From assembly GCA_012064415.1 (NCBI GenBank), contig SSNU01000162.1:34686-98685 (forward strand): 64,000 nucleotides of DNA. The letters run 5' to 3'. Position 1 is the stretch's first letter; each line of letters starts with the position of its first letter. The notes under the pieces were generated by a model, which saw only the letters and a program-made list of their open reading frames with translations, did no database searches and was not told where the DNA came from. A program made the translations under genes and the position numbers. Source of the stretch: Gyrodactylus bullatarudis. Its lineage: Eukaryota; Platyhelminthes; Monogenea; Gyrodactylidea; Gyrodactylidae. Positions 36,180 through 51,819 of the stretch are shown here, piece after piece.

Positions 36180-39100
36180 ATGAATAAAGGCCAAATTCAC
36201 GATTCTTCACAGACTGAAACTATCGATCAAAAGAATAGATCAAGAAACAAGAAAAGGGTCCAATTTCCATCTGGAGATAAAATTGTTTCCCATGTGTTTC
36301 ACACTTATATTCAGAGTAATTTTTTAACATTATCTCCCAAATCATTAGATTTTGAAGATTGCTCTAGTGCAGAGTTAATTTCCTTCTATGTATCAGGATG
36401 TCTCAAAAATGCTGTTTCTCCTTGTGACTTTCTTCTTGAACAGTTACGAGTAGGTTGAATTGCTTTATATTTAAGGGAATTGATACTTCAATCTGTAATG
36501 AACGTTATAACAAGCTTAGTTTAAGGGGCATTCGAGTAAGCTCATCTCATATGGAGGCCCTGGAAGAAATCTTTAAGAGAGTACAATTTCGTGAGGTTGA
36601 TTTTCAAGATTCCTACCTAGATGAGACATGTTCCGGAGTTTTATTTGACATTTTGAAGCATTATGAGTCATGTCAAGAATTGAAAATTACATCAACCTTT
36701 GATCTACCAAATCACCGTTCATCTTGGACTCGATGTCTTCAGTATCTTAGAAATTCAAAAGAGTTGAATGCATTTCACCTTTACAAAAGTAACTTGAATC
36801 GAGAATATTTTGCTGGAGTTAATTTCACTGGATTTCGTCTTGAAAAATTCTCTCTGATCGAATGCAACCTTGGCAATGATGTTCGTTCCTTATTTTATTT
36901 CACAAAAGCCTTGAAGAATAATTTTCTATTCGGATCATTCGGGACAAATAAGATATTATTTGATAAACTCAAAGAAATCATCCAGGTGAAGAAATCAAGT
37001 AAACTGAGTAGTCAAAATCTTCTTATACAAAAATTCTCTGACCGATATAGCTCAAAGTTGTGGAAATTCGCGTTCAATCTCAAGGGAAACAAGCTGACCT
37101 CGTCTGTCGTTGAATATCTTTCCATAATATTGACACATAATTTAATTTTGGCCAATATCTCGACATTACCTTTTGACTTGATAGGTGACCGAGGCTTCCA
37201 AATATTCCGTGGTAATGGTTACCTTTACGAATTAAATTTATCAAATAACCTTCTTAAAGATGCTGGTGTCCAACTTATTATCAAAGAGTTGGTGCAAAAT
37301 TTGAACCGAAATATCAACCGAATCTTGATAAATTTAATAAGACTCTACAACTTTAATGAATTCAAAAACAACGAGGATATACTGGATGAGCTATCGAAAT
37401 TGTCTCACTCTGATGTACTTCGGTTGGCACATGTTAAAAAGATTTATTCTCTCGAAATTTTGAATTTATCAAACAACTCAATCACATCAGCATCAATGGC
37501 CAAACTCGGTGAAAGTATTAGCCTGAAGAGAGTCTGGGTTGAGGATTTCCCCAGTCCAATTCATAATTTTATCAATTTGAAATGCCTTGATCTCTCCAAT
37601 AATCTACTTATTGGCGATAGTGGAGTCGAGGTTTTGTGTTTTTATCTAACTTCAAGTCTTACCTTGAAGTCGCTTATTCTACGCAATTGCTCTTTTTCAT
37701 TCATTGGATTTTATGCTATCGCCTCGTATATTAGTGAAACAAAAACCCTCGACACTTTGGATGTTCGTGAGAATACAGTGAAGTTAAATTCCTTAATGGC
37801 CTTGTCAAAGACGATTGAAATTAATAATTCACTCAGAATTCTTCTTGTCGACTCTTTCAAGCATATCACCGAAACCATGAATCCTGAAACTGACGTGAGT
37901 TTTTTATCAGACTTTACTCTTCAAATCGGTAATGACTCATTACTAATGAGTATCGTTTGAAAAAATTAGAAAAACTAGAATTTAATAATTCAAAAAATTA
38001 CTCATATGGTAATATAATAATTTTCTTTGATATTTGTTTAGGTTTTCGAAATTAAATAGGTTGACTTTAAATCTGAATTTGAGGAAATTTAATGTTTGGA
38101 GAAGGAAAGGGAAACTGTTGCAACGTCGGAGGTTGTAATTGAGGTTCTTTTCAAGATATCTATTAAGACGCAAAAGTGTAATCACTAGGGCCTCAAAAAA
38201 GTACTAAATGATCTATTTTTACTCTAGACAAAGGACTGGCTGAGTTGCAATAATCTGAAGAAAAAATCTGCCCATCTTGTCCCAATTTAAACAGCTGGTA
38301 CTATTTCTGCACTAAATTGTTGCTTTTTATTACTATTTTTCTGAATTAGGTCTCAGAGTGTAGTATTCTTCAACTAGTAAACGACCTATCAAAATATTTG
38401 GTGAATGGATAACTAGATTCCTGAGCTAGCAGCATTTCATCGTGTCAACTGATAGCAAGTCAAAAAATTTTCCATAGAATTAAATTTTTATCTACATAAG
38501 GATTTATTTTGTAAAATATGCGCTATAACAGTTAAATGGGGAAAATATTTTGACAAAGATTCGAATACTTCAAAGTTTTGCAAGAATTTACTGTGAAGTA
38601 TTATTGTTTACTTGAAATCTCTTCAAAGTACTATTTTCTTCTTATTTTTCATTTCATTTGGTACTATTTTTGAGGCCCTAGTAATCACTGATTATAATTA
38701 ATAATTATTAATCAAGCTTCAATGATAAGCTTGAAAATGTATTTCAAAATAACCAAAACTTTGTGGGAATATATCTAGATTATGAAAAAGGCTTGTTATG
38801 AGATACATATATATATATCGTATAAATAGTGGTCCTGAAAAGTTGTCTGTTTCAATGCGTATTTTACCCATCAGTAGAATAAGTTAATTTTTACACGTGC
38901 AGAATTCGATTCTTCTGCGCTGTAAAATTTTTAATTATTTTCTAGACTATGTGAATCATTTAATTTCATTTATTATTTTGAAGAAAATAGATGTTACGTT
39001 AAAATCAGGATAAATTGTAACTCAGATCAATGATATTTTCTTCGTGATTATAATACTAATTAAACTCTAGTCATTTGTATTTATTTTCCACTTTTCAAAG

Positions 39101-40196
39101 GGACCTAATTTATCTTGCCGAGAAATCATCTCTGCTATTCTAGAATATAAAATTGCCTATTCTGGGCATCATTCCACTTAGCAAAGCCTTTATTCGAAAT
39201 TCTTATTTTCACTTTTCTTTCATCTGACCGGTAAAAAATAAATTAAGGTATTTAAAAACTAGCCATCTAGTTTTTCTGTAAACAGGGACTACGGTTTATA
39301 TCAAGTGAGAAAATATGCACCTACTTAATATGAAGATGGGAATTTATAATTTTTACAAGGTTTTTTCATCAAGAAATCGAATTTTGGAATCTAGATCACG
39401 CGGCTCACTTTCACGATATGAAAAACTCAATTTTTTGAGGAAATTCTGGGATATTCTAAATCTCGGAGTAGCGCCAAATTCTATTTTTTTAATCTAAAGT
39501 TGGTTTTCAGGACAATAAAATAAGAAGAAAACCAATTATCACGATAAAAACACATATTCGAAAATCAAAATGAGAATTTTTATGTTCTGATATACAAAAT
39601 TCCCATTTTACTTTTAATCATCAAAATTTACCTAATCTTCTAGGATTTCTTTTCTACATGGGAAAAAATATTCAATTTTTTCTATTAGTCCTAATTTCAT
39701 TTAAAATGTTGCAAAATATGTTCAAAAATCATAATTTTGTCCTTTCTCGTAGTAAAATTCATTGAAAAATCTTGTTGAAAAAAAAGTCATTTTCAATTGA
39801 GAACAAACTCAAAAACGTATGTTTTTGTGGGAAAAAATGCTTAGTTTTCGATTATCTTCAAAATGAGATTAAGCCTGGGAAAAGTTGAAAAAAGTTGGCC
39901 TACTCTAATGTTTCATTTCTGTCAAGGTTTTTTTTTAACTCTAACTTTATTTTTAGAAAACTGAAATTGATTTGATGAAAACATTCTATGATGAGTTGAC
40001 CACCTATGTACATAGAAATAATTCTAAATACACATGTAATGATGATGCTGATGAAGAGGCTTGTGAATCAATCGATACTGCTGAAGAGGTCCATCATGAT
40101 GATGACCATCAATTGTTATCCTCCTCCCCTTCTATCATTGATACAGTTATTGAAAATCAACATTTTTCCGATACCGATAGCTCCTCTCTAAACTAA
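36180..40196 (+). CDS. PPP1R37: PPP1R37-like protein phosphatase 1 regulatory LRR protein
   Basis: Three exons: 36180-36449, 36476-37894 and 39957-40196; 642 residues, close to the roughly 690 of the human protein. Residues 24-29 are KKRVQF, an RVxF motif for docking on PP1, placed as in PPP1R37 (RVTFPSDE). The diagnostic run after the first intron is LSLRGIRVSSSHMEALEEIFKRVQF, shown here in two parts (LSLRGIRVSS and MEALEEIFKRVQF), then DETCSGVLFDILKHYES. RNI-type leucine-rich repeats follow (LYELNLSNNLLKDAGV, LEILNLSNNSIT, LKCLDLSNNLLIGDSGV, LDTLDVREN, LMALSKTIEINNSLR). Intron 1 is only 26 nt; without its removal the frame is broken. Intron 2 (37895-39956) starts GTGAGT and ends TTTTTAG in matching phase 0. 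The last exon is Asp/Glu/Ser-rich. The family inhibits or targets PP1; the LRR body is divergent, so the orthology call is strong from the N-terminal third and weaker in the middle. The third exon is less certain than the others. Confidence 0.85.
36450..36475 (+). other. 26-nt intron of the PPP1R37-like gene
   Basis: Starts GTAGGTTG, ends TATTTAAG. It contains an in-frame stop and 26 is not a multiple of three. Removing it joins CAGTTACGA to GGAATTGAT in frame, restoring the conserved region. Confidence 0.75.
39320..39600. repeat. foldback MITE family A copy within PPP1R37-like intron 2
   Basis: TTAATATGAAGATGGGAATTTA (39326-39347, family end) is followed by ATCAAGAAATCGAATTTTGG and CTAGATCA...GGCTCACTTTCACGATATG, matching 5867-5930. 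The right arm is lost. Confidence 0.7.
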
Positions 40197-43100
40197 ATTA
40201 GCCTGTGAGTCTCTCTCCTCATATTTAGATATTTACGCATACGTATAAGGAACTGTAAAAATTTTACCAATTTGATATTGATTTAGAAATACTTTATTAA
40301 ATTAAATATGCCAGTCATTAATGTCTATACTCACCCATTTCACACCTTAAAGTTTTCTTTCACTTGACAATTTTGTATTTAAAAATATACAATACTTTCA
40401 TATATCTATTAATATATGACCATGTCGTCAATTTATTCACCCATTATTAATTAATAATAATACCTCCCAAATGATTATTAAAACGAAAAGATTGAATCTT
40501 AAAATTATTATTATTGAAAGCATTCCGGGTTATTATGTATGCATTACAAAATGTAATTTTTATATTTTTATTTATTTATATTATACCTTTTTTTTCTTTT
40601 GATACAAATGATATCAAAATGCTGATTTAACTTTTAAAAATGTGATAATTTGTAATAAAAATAAACCAGTTTTAGTAATTGATTGAGTTCTTCGATTTGA
40701 AAAAAATTCTATTCAATAAACCTACATCTCTGAAACCATATCAAGTGAGCTTTGTATTACACAGTGTAAAATAACTAAGCGACTCGTTTGCGAGAGTTTT
40801 TCGGCTCACTTTTCTACAGCCTAGAGATTTGCATAAAAATGTTACACATATAAAAAGGACACCATTTGATTCAGGATAGAATTCTCTACAAATTACATTT
40901 TGAAATTATTCTTATAGCTTTCAAAACTTTACCGCTATTTGAGTTAAACGTTTCGAATTTGGAAAATAAAATCCAAAAATCATAAACTTTGCGGTTGATT
41001 TTCCACCTGATAATCTCATGTTAGAATTGTGATAAATAGCTCAATTGATGCGAAATCCCTCAAACTCCCGATATATATTTTTTACTAATGTGAATTGAAC
41101 TAGAGATTGAAGGATACGAATAAAAATCACTTATAAAATTCATCCAGATAATAAAAATTTGGGTTAATTCCAAAAGTAGCCCCATTCTAGAAATTTTTCT
41201 CAGATTTAGCCCCAAATTTCTCCAGAATTAACCCCATCGTAATTCAGTTCATCGAATTCTGAAAATTTCAACAATCTTGTAGTTATATTTTGCTGGGTCT
41301 CTTCAGATATACACAAGTTTAGAAATATTAGGAAGCTTAAAGAGTATCGTTTCTTAGATATACAAACATAAATTAATTACTTTTTGATTAAGAAATCATA
41401 CCCATTAACTTATGCAAAACAATGTATTCTTCATAGTTTTTCTTTTATTTCCTATATGCATTGCACATGCTAGATCGATGGATTTCAACTTGAGATTAGG
41501 GAGAATTTTCTTTTATAGGATCTCCTCTTATGGGTGATATACAAGGGAGTTTATGCTTACTTATGTTTACTTATTCCTGGCTCAGGTTCAATTAGATTTA
41601 TTAAAATTACTGACTGAATCAGAGAAGTTGCATATTTGCATTTTTAATATCTACATCGATTTTTCTCATCTTTACAAAGTTCAAATCATTTGCAAATGAA
41701 AAACTTAATTTTGAGCATGTTATTTCTTGAATCGATCCAGTTATAACAAGGTGTCATATAAAATGTTGCAATTTATGTCAATTTGTCTATATCTTGAATA
41801 AATTCATTCTTGATGTATCGTAATTTTTACCGCGTTTTACTATCCTTGTTTTCGATTCGATTTTGATCTTTTTTTGTAATTTTAATACAACTACTCATTA
41901 GTAGTTACGTGAATATTTATTTGCATGCTTTCAATTAGTTCATGCGACTACTATACTATTACTATATGTTGTTGAGACAAATTTTATCAACTTACAAAGC
42001 AATTAAGAAACTAATAATGATACTGAGATCTTGGATTCATCTTCTAATTATGTATCAAGTTTGAAATTTCCAATAAATAAACGCATCATTCAACTCCAAG
42101 GATTGAGCATAAAGTCAAATATCATGGAATTTTCAGAATATTCTATTTCTTAACTATAGTTCCAGTATAAAATTATGATACTAACGTTTCTCCTTGATCC
42201 TATATTAAATACTGAGCAAACGCACATTGTTCACATTCAGGATATATATTTAACCTATTTCTGCATTGCTATACTTCCACTAGTATGCATTGCATCAACA
42301 AGCAAACAATTCTATTGATTAGAATGCAATCTAAGATCGTAGTATGGACACACATTCATTCAAATGTATAGAAAGGAATAAAATTAATTTGTATGAAGGG
42401 GGGATTAAATGAAGGAATATTCTACATGGGATAGGTATATAAACGCAATCTTGAAATCTATTCACTGATCTATCCTTTATATATGTGATATATATCTGAA
42501 TGGGAAAAACAGATCAGAGAGAGGGTGAGATAGACAGATATTCAATGAACAACATTCTACACTGTAGTACATTGATATATATGATCTTGTTGTTTCAAAG
42601 AAATTGCTAGGACAGATACGATCGATGCTAGTTTTTTCCATATTCTCTCCTCCAAGTATTATAAAAAAATAGATCAAGGACATTCAAAATATATCTCAAT
42701 CATTTTGAGTAGATCAAATGAATATTTGGAGAATTCTTGGTTCGTCGGGTCTTCTCTTCAGTTAACTTTTAAATACTTGTGTTAAAATAATACAATGCAT
42801 TGATTTGAGCCTTCATTTGATTCATTTTATTGCTCAGACTTCTTTAGGTAGGGGGGAGACCAGAGAACCAAATTGAAATTATTTCTGTTCTAAATTTGGT
42901 AGTTGATTCTGACTTTTGATGAAATGAACGATTTGTAACTGTCTTAAAAGAGATTTGTTTTTAACTTCTTCACCCCTATTGGACTTGAATTTTGAAATTA
43001 TAAGAACTAAAATATCCTCATCAAGTATTGAATTCAATCCACAAACTGAAACATATGCTTGCAGATTCATTGAAATGCTTCTGGCAAAAATAATTTTTTT

Positions 43101-43449
43101 TCATTGTTGGTTAAAAGTACTTGAAATGATTGTAAGTTTTCAGATTTTTTTCAGTCTAAATTTATCATTATTAATCTGATCATAAAATGTTAAATAATGT
43201 CCATCGAGTTTCAAAGATGTGCAATCTATGATTTTTCTATATGATTTGTTGATGAACTTGGTAAGAGTTCATCTGTTTGGTCCTTTAAGAATTATATTTT
43301 CTCGGTTCAACTTTGATAAATTTTAAAAGTTGAAAAGTTAAGCGAACCATGATTCAGTGAAAAATCATTTAGAAAAATTAGTTTTATAAAATAAAACATA
43401 AACTTGAGCCAACTTAGCTAATCGTTTTCAAGATTTATTCGCTAGTCTT
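40197..43449. other. gene-free stretch
   Basis: AATAAAAATAAACC near 40655-40670 could be a polyadenylation signal for the PPP1R37-like gene. Antisense open frames at 42879-43179 look random. No bounded repeat is seen. Confidence 0.4.
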
Positions 43450-43680
43450 TTGCTGACTATTTGTTGGAAATTAAAGTGAGAGAATGATCAAAAGTTGATT
43501 TTTAGGACCACAATAAGACAAGAAGTAATAAGTCATTTTTCAGGGATCTTGAATCATCGTAGTTTCATCCATTTTCAAGTAGCGAAAATGATTAAAAAAA
43601 CAAATTTTTTTTGATGAAAAATTTAAGAATTTTGCAAAAATCATAAATTCCAATATTCACTAGCTTTATCTAGGATTTTT
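43450..43680. repeat. foldback MITE family A fragment
   Basis: GTGAGAGAATGATCAAAAGT (43476-43495), ATTTTTAGGACCACAATAAGAC and CATTTTCAAGTAGCGAAAATG (43570-43590) match central and arm blocks of the family. Confidence 0.6.
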
Positions 43681-44799
43681 TAAAAACGAATAGAGAAACA
43701 TTTTCCAGATATGCTTCAATATAAAGTAATGCTTTAAATGATCCACACGAAAATAAGGTTAGAGTTTGTGCTCACGACTGAATTATTCCATATTCAGTCT
43801 ATCACTATAGTGGTAAATAGCTATTATTTAGCCAATAAAAGACCAAAAATAATGAATTTTTTAATAAAGGAAAAAATTTCCACTCGAAAATAGACTATTT
43901 TATTCCTGAATAATAGGGAATCCCTCAAACAAAAATTTCTTTTTCTGGACAAATTAGATGATTGAATTTTGTCCTTGACTATGAAGAAACTGCTCAAAGA
44001 TTTCGTTCATGGTTTCATGAAATTTCTCAGAAGTTGAAAAAATCAACTAAAATCACTTTCTATCAAGCTTAATGGATGGAAAACTAACTGTATTTATGCT
44101 GAACTTGTCTCTCTGGGTCTCAATCTTGTTTTGAAATCTATTCTAAAATCGAAAGATCCGATTCGAATCGATTTCGATTGAAAACGTTTATTCATAAAAT
44201 CGATTATAAAGCTTAAGAACCTTAACATTTGTTTCTCTTACAAGAGTTTATTGATTTTTAAACTAGTGAAATAGTTTAAAATCTATTTAATATCAGGTTT
44301 TGTGATGAATAAATTTCTTAGAACGATAAGAGCTTGCCACTAACTGGAAATTCAGAGCGATTTATATATTATACTTATTATACCTGATGTGATCCTGATG
44401 AAAAATTTTCAAACGCTTTCAGGACCAGGGATGGGGGATTTACACTGTAATTTGTACACAATAAAACCGAAAGAGTTGATTTCTGAGATTCAAAATGTAA
44501 TTTTTAAACTTTTATGCTAAGCTTTGGAAAATTCCTGATTCTGTAAATTAAATTTCAAAAATCTGTAAATGATATAAATAAATAGAACAACTTCTTCTAT
44601 GGATCAAGTAACGTTTCTCATGCTGTTATTTTATTGAGTAAATAAATGTTTGATATTTTTCTATTAAATCATTTCCGGTAAGCTACAAAGGAGATAAATA
44701 TCTAGAATTAGTTCCAAGCAATCATGTACTGGAGCTGATGTTTTGATACATAGTCTTGAAAAATGAAATAATACATCGTATCATCAAAAGTGGTTGAGA
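43681..44799. other. gene-free stretch
   Basis: Nothing recognised. Confidence 0.4.
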
Positions 44800-45010
44800 T
44801 TTTATCACCTATCAGATAGACTTGTTTTTGATAAATTCATAATTTTCGACGCATCTTGGATCATCAAAATTCTATTCATTTTCAAGCAATAAAAACGATC
44901 GAGAAATCAGAATTCGATTTTTACACAATCTTCTCTAAAATCTGATTTAGCATATTCGATTCCCTTGTCTAATCAACTCGTGATCACTCTCTCAAATTTC
45001 TTCATCTTCC
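44800..45010. repeat. foldback MITE family A fragment
   Basis: ATCATCAAAATTCTATTCATTTTCAAG, CGAGAAATCAGAATTCGA and GTGATCACTCTCTC (44860-44995, in pieces) are shared with 28690-28830 and 16970-17110. Confidence 0.5.
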
Positions 45011-45358
45011 CTTCAGTCAAGATTGCTGATGAAGCTCAACTCTTTTATCTTGTAAATCAATGTATTGGTAACAAATAGAGAGTTCTTTGTAATCGATAAC
45101 TTTTCTTCAACAATTGATTATTCATTTCTGACCTTTGCATCGTATCAATCACATGAGAATTACAAAAATTTCCTTCTTTTCACATTCTTGTTTTCATGAA
45201 ACTTCCACCATGGTCTTTCAACTTTTTCTATCATTATTATAACTAATTTTAAGAATATACCGTAAGTATACTAGAAAGTTTAAATTTCTTTTTCATCTAA
45301 TATAATGAGAATACTTAGCATCATTTTTCTCTGGTCGAAATCCACTTTGCTTTCATTC

Positions 45359-45744
45359 TTAACCCTTTCAGGTCCGAGTCTATTTAATCAGTTCAAACAT
45401 TGAAGATGAATACATATTCGGAATCAGAATGAATTATAGATGAATAATAACACCTTTAATCATCTGAAAAATTTTTAATAGAAAATCTTTTTTCGACACT
45501 TTCCAATACATTTTCCCTATCTACTTTCAAGCGACCGCACAAGTAATTTTAGGATTTTTTTAATAAATAAGGTGAATTTAGTCAATTCTAATAAAATAAC
45601 TTTTGCTCCAACTTTTTTCGGAAAGATTGATAAACAAGTTATTTAACGGTGTGTATCTTTTATTTATGGAATCTTTATTTCAAAAAAAAATTTTAGGTTT
45701 AAATATTTTGGCCCACATATGGGCCATGGACCTGAAAGGGTTAA
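45359..45744. repeat. TTAA-flanked MITE, second type
   Basis: TIRs TTAACCCTTTCAGGTCC (45359-45375) and its exact inverse (45728-45744), 17 bp. Two bases inside the right TIR is GGCCCA-CATA-TGGGCC (45710-45725), arms perfectly complementary. Its right TTAA is also the left TTAA of the next element. An 80-codon open frame inside is fortuitous. Confidence 0.85.
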
Positions 45745-46112
45745 CCCTTAAAGTCCCAGAGAAATTTTTTTCACGACTCGCATTCAATCTTTTGTCTTTT
45801 CCAAGGTTTGTTAATACGCTGATTACGAATATACAGTTGTTTTAACGCAAGTATTTTTGGTTCATAAGTTATCGATGAAAAATTGGATCATCTGGGAAGT
45901 AAGTTTTCAAAAAACGTTTTAAACAAAAATTAAATTTTGGAAAAAAATCAACTCTCTTTGAATTAGTATAGCACGAGTTTGACGAATGATAGAGCTGAGA
46001 TCTTTTGCCTATTCCAGGAGATTAATTTCCTATCGAATGGGCCTTAGACGAACAATAATGAGTTGCTCAGGTGGTATGTGCCTTCAAAGGCACAGTATGA
46101 CTTTAAGGGTTG
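45741..46112. repeat. MITE family B, most complete copy
   Basis: Left end TTAACCCTTAAAGTC (45741-45755); the right end at 46098-46112 is its inverse with TTAA decayed to TTGA. Near the right end, GTGCCTT and AAGGCAC (46079-46094) form a 7-bp stem with a 2-nt centre. It abuts the preceding MITE through a shared TTAA. Relatives: 8245-8410, 17480-17890, 30625-31025. Confidence 0.75.
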
Positions 46113-47347
46113 AGCTCAAGATAAAATTGATCAAAACTTAAAAAGAATCAAAAATTTTTATGTAAGTGGTTTTTTATTAAGTAATAATATTGCTTTTTTA
46201 TATATAATATATATATATAATAGATAAGACCAAGAACAAAAGGAATATCACAAGATTTTTCATATAATTTTCTTCGTTAAAATGTATTCTTTTTTAAATA
46301 TTTCTTCTTCTTCATGTTTTTGATTTATTTAAAATGTACTCAAGTATTGTATATATATAATGTTTTTCTCCTGTCTTCTTAAACTTATCCTCTTTCTCAA
46401 TTCAGAGTCTCATTTCTATCCTCAAACAATTTTGAGGGGTGTATAGTTCTTCTGGAGTACTTTTTCACACACTTTGTTCTTAAATGGGATAAAATGACCC
46501 CTAAATTCGGAGTAAATTAAAAATCAATGGACAATGAACAGAATAGGCTTCTTAAAAAGTAATGAAGTTGAAAATCGTCGTTACATTAATAAAAATGAAA
46601 ATAAAATCGTACATTTTTTTAAAAATGGGTTCGAGGTTCTATATTAAGTGTTTGATAAAAAAAATTTCCTTCCAAATATGATTTCATCAGTAATAATATA
46701 TAATTCTTGAATATATATATATTCACAAATTCTTTGCGTTTTTTTAAACAGAATCAGACAAATCTAATAAATTATGTAGGCTCCCTCTTGTTATGTATAT
46801 TAAAAAAGAACAAACATTCGAAGCCCATATATTCATGGAGAGAGTGAGAGAGGTGTTACATCTAGAGAAGAAAGTGTGCACATTATTATTAGGTTTACGC
46901 CAACATAGACAAGTGATTTATAAACTGTGATTCTTGAGTAGAATAAAAGCAGGAAACTTTTGGTCGTCATAATATAAATTGGGAAGAGAAAGAGGGGCGG
47001 CGGGCGTAGCTGATAATTCCATGATTTTCATTTGTTTTGTCAAATATAAATAATTTAATCAGTAATTCCTAATCAGTAGATATTTACCAATAATAATAAT
47101 AGTAATAATATTATTATATTCTGATATATATATAATTCAAGTTGTTCATATTCATGAGTAATTAATTCAAGATGAAAAGATTAGTCAAATGTGGGCAAAT
47201 AAAGAGAAATGATCTCATGTATCATCAGGTTTCGTATTTTTTTTTTCTTCTTCTGTTTTTTATTTTTTTGTCACTTAGTAAAAAGATGATTGATAAAGAA
47301 ATCAAAGAGTTATATATGAACTCAATCTCGTATATCCTCTTTCTGGC
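46113..47347. other. downstream flank of the PKA gene
   Basis: TA runs at 46200-46220 and 46707-46723. The reverse complement of 47259-47264 is AATAAA, about 85 nt past the PKA stop, a likely polyadenylation signal. No other gene seen. Confidence 0.5.
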
Positions 47348-50033
<2,686 letters not shown>

Positions 50034-50394
50034 AATTTGAAAAAATTTAATTTATAATTTCGCCTAATCCTGCATATAACTATACGAATGAATTAAAACA
50101 AAATTGAGTGAAATTAAAAAAGTTTCAATCTGGTAAAATAGTCGAGAAACTTATTTAATATCAGTGAAGATATTGGTTTCAGTCAAACTTAAATAATAAA
50201 ACGTTTTTTAAAAATAACGAAAAAATGCATCTGATAAGGCCGAAAAACGATGGTGCATATTTGGAAAATGAAATTCAGGCATTAATGCATTGAAATCGAG
50301 GCATAATGAGCACAAAAACCCATTTAAAAACCAAAACATTAATTCTTATATAATAGTTCATGTAGCTACTTCAAAGTAGATATACAAAACTCAC

Positions 50395-50467
50395 AATATT
50401 TATCTGTTGGACTTAGAGGAAAGTGTTTAGAAGATGATGAGTTTTTAAGCCTTGATCCAAGGTGCAT
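50395..50467 (-). CDS. alternative first coding exon of the PKA gene
   Basis: ATG at 50467 opens 24 codons, MHLGSRLKNSSSSKHF then PLSPTDKY, plus one extra base, followed by a consensus donor GTGAGT at 50394-50389. The exon ends in phase 1, exactly like exon 1 at 49991, so it would splice onto exon 2 in frame (TDKY-F-KNYLEDAK). The Ser-rich N terminus lacks the Met-Gly myristoylation signal. PKA catalytic genes of nematodes, insects and mammals use several alternative first exons, so the arrangement is plausible. No transcript evidence is available here. Confidence 0.6.
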
Positions 50468-51815
50468 TGTGTTAATATTCAAAATGTTATTCCGTTATTT
50501 TAAATCCAATTAAATGAATATTTCAAACATCAACAGTAAGATAAATCCAATATTTTTAAAACCGATATAGATGTTGAACCCTATCGCCTGTTGGGTTTTT
50601 TTTTTAACAAACTCTTGTTGCTTCCAAATAGATTGTACAAAATATACCTGATATAATCCGATAGATTTTAAGAAGCCTCCTTTAAAAATCTGTTCGACTT
50701 TTGTGTGGATATCCCTTATTCAGTTAAAATAAAATGAAATGAATTCTGATAAATATTAGGTAAATTGTCCTGGCAGCCAACAAGTCTTATGAATCAATTT
50801 AGTGTTTTGAAAAATTTCGAACAATTTCACAAATCAGAGAGTAATTTTTTCTATATAAGAAAATCATATTGATTATCAGACTCATTTTGATTGGAGGAAC
50901 GCAAGTTAACCAACAGAAAAATTCTTTTTATGCCTTGTTTAAATAAATAAAAAAACTTTTGCTGTGCGTATCCTTAACTAATACCAATAGACCATAAAAG
51001 TTTGTTAGTATCATACGCCACTGGCCAAACTTGTTCCAAAAATATCGAAAATTCACCAAAATCGTGTGTGAAAGAAACCATTTGTTGAACAAAATGCGTG
51101 TAACTATTCTAACTATCAGAAGTATTATCATTCTTAGAGAATTAAAAAGTTTAATTTGAGTAAAACATCTAAAAAACTTCCTTTTGTAAATCAAAGCTTC
51201 TTGAACAGTTAATATGTTTCATTATACGTTTCATGTAATTTTGAGGTCCTGATAATCATCATATGCATTAAGAATTCAATCATACTCTAGTTAAATGTGA
51301 ATTATTTTTTCTTAATGATAATGGAGAAGTTAATATTTTTGGATATCGAAATATTTATTTTCTTGTCAAGGTCTGATCAAGATTCACAATCTCTATCGTC
51401 AAATGCAGAGTAGGAAATTTGAATAAGAGAAACTTTTATTTCTATGTCTCAATAACTTTTACTGAAGTAAATAGAAAAAAAAATTCTTAATTTCCGATTC
51501 AATTCAAATGTAGATATTTTTCCTTCTGAATAAAAAATGTTTAGATTCTAATTTTTTCAGAGAAATCTTCTCTACCTGATCAAGTTTAATTTGTTTATTT
51601 CATTCAAAGAAGTAAAGCGAGCAAGTTGTTCATTTGATCTCTTTTTACCAAAAACGTAGGAAAAAGATTTATTTTGCAATAATTGAAAATTAAGATTAAT
51701 GAGAGAGTCAACAATCTGAGACAGTAATGTTTGTTCTCACATCGAGAGAGATTTCATCACCTCATGAAATATGATGAAATTTGAAAATTATTCCTACAAA
51801 AACAAAAGTAAACCA
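50468..51815. other. upstream flank of the PKA gene
   Basis: An 88-codon minus-strand open frame (50928-51194) has no recognisable motif. Promoter elements not identifiable. Confidence 0.4.
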
Positions 51816-51819
51816 AATT

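Noticed and set aside
37895..37910. A 16-nt GTGAGT...TCAG segment that could be an even shorter intron in the PPP1R37-like gene
   Set aside because: Removing 16 nt breaks the frame and leads to an early stop, while using the same GTGAGT donor with the acceptor at 39956 keeps phase and matches the family's C-terminal layout.
38808..38819. TA microsatellites as regulatory elements
   Set aside because: Similar runs are scattered throughout (6987, 15839, 46200, 46707) with no consistent relation to genes.
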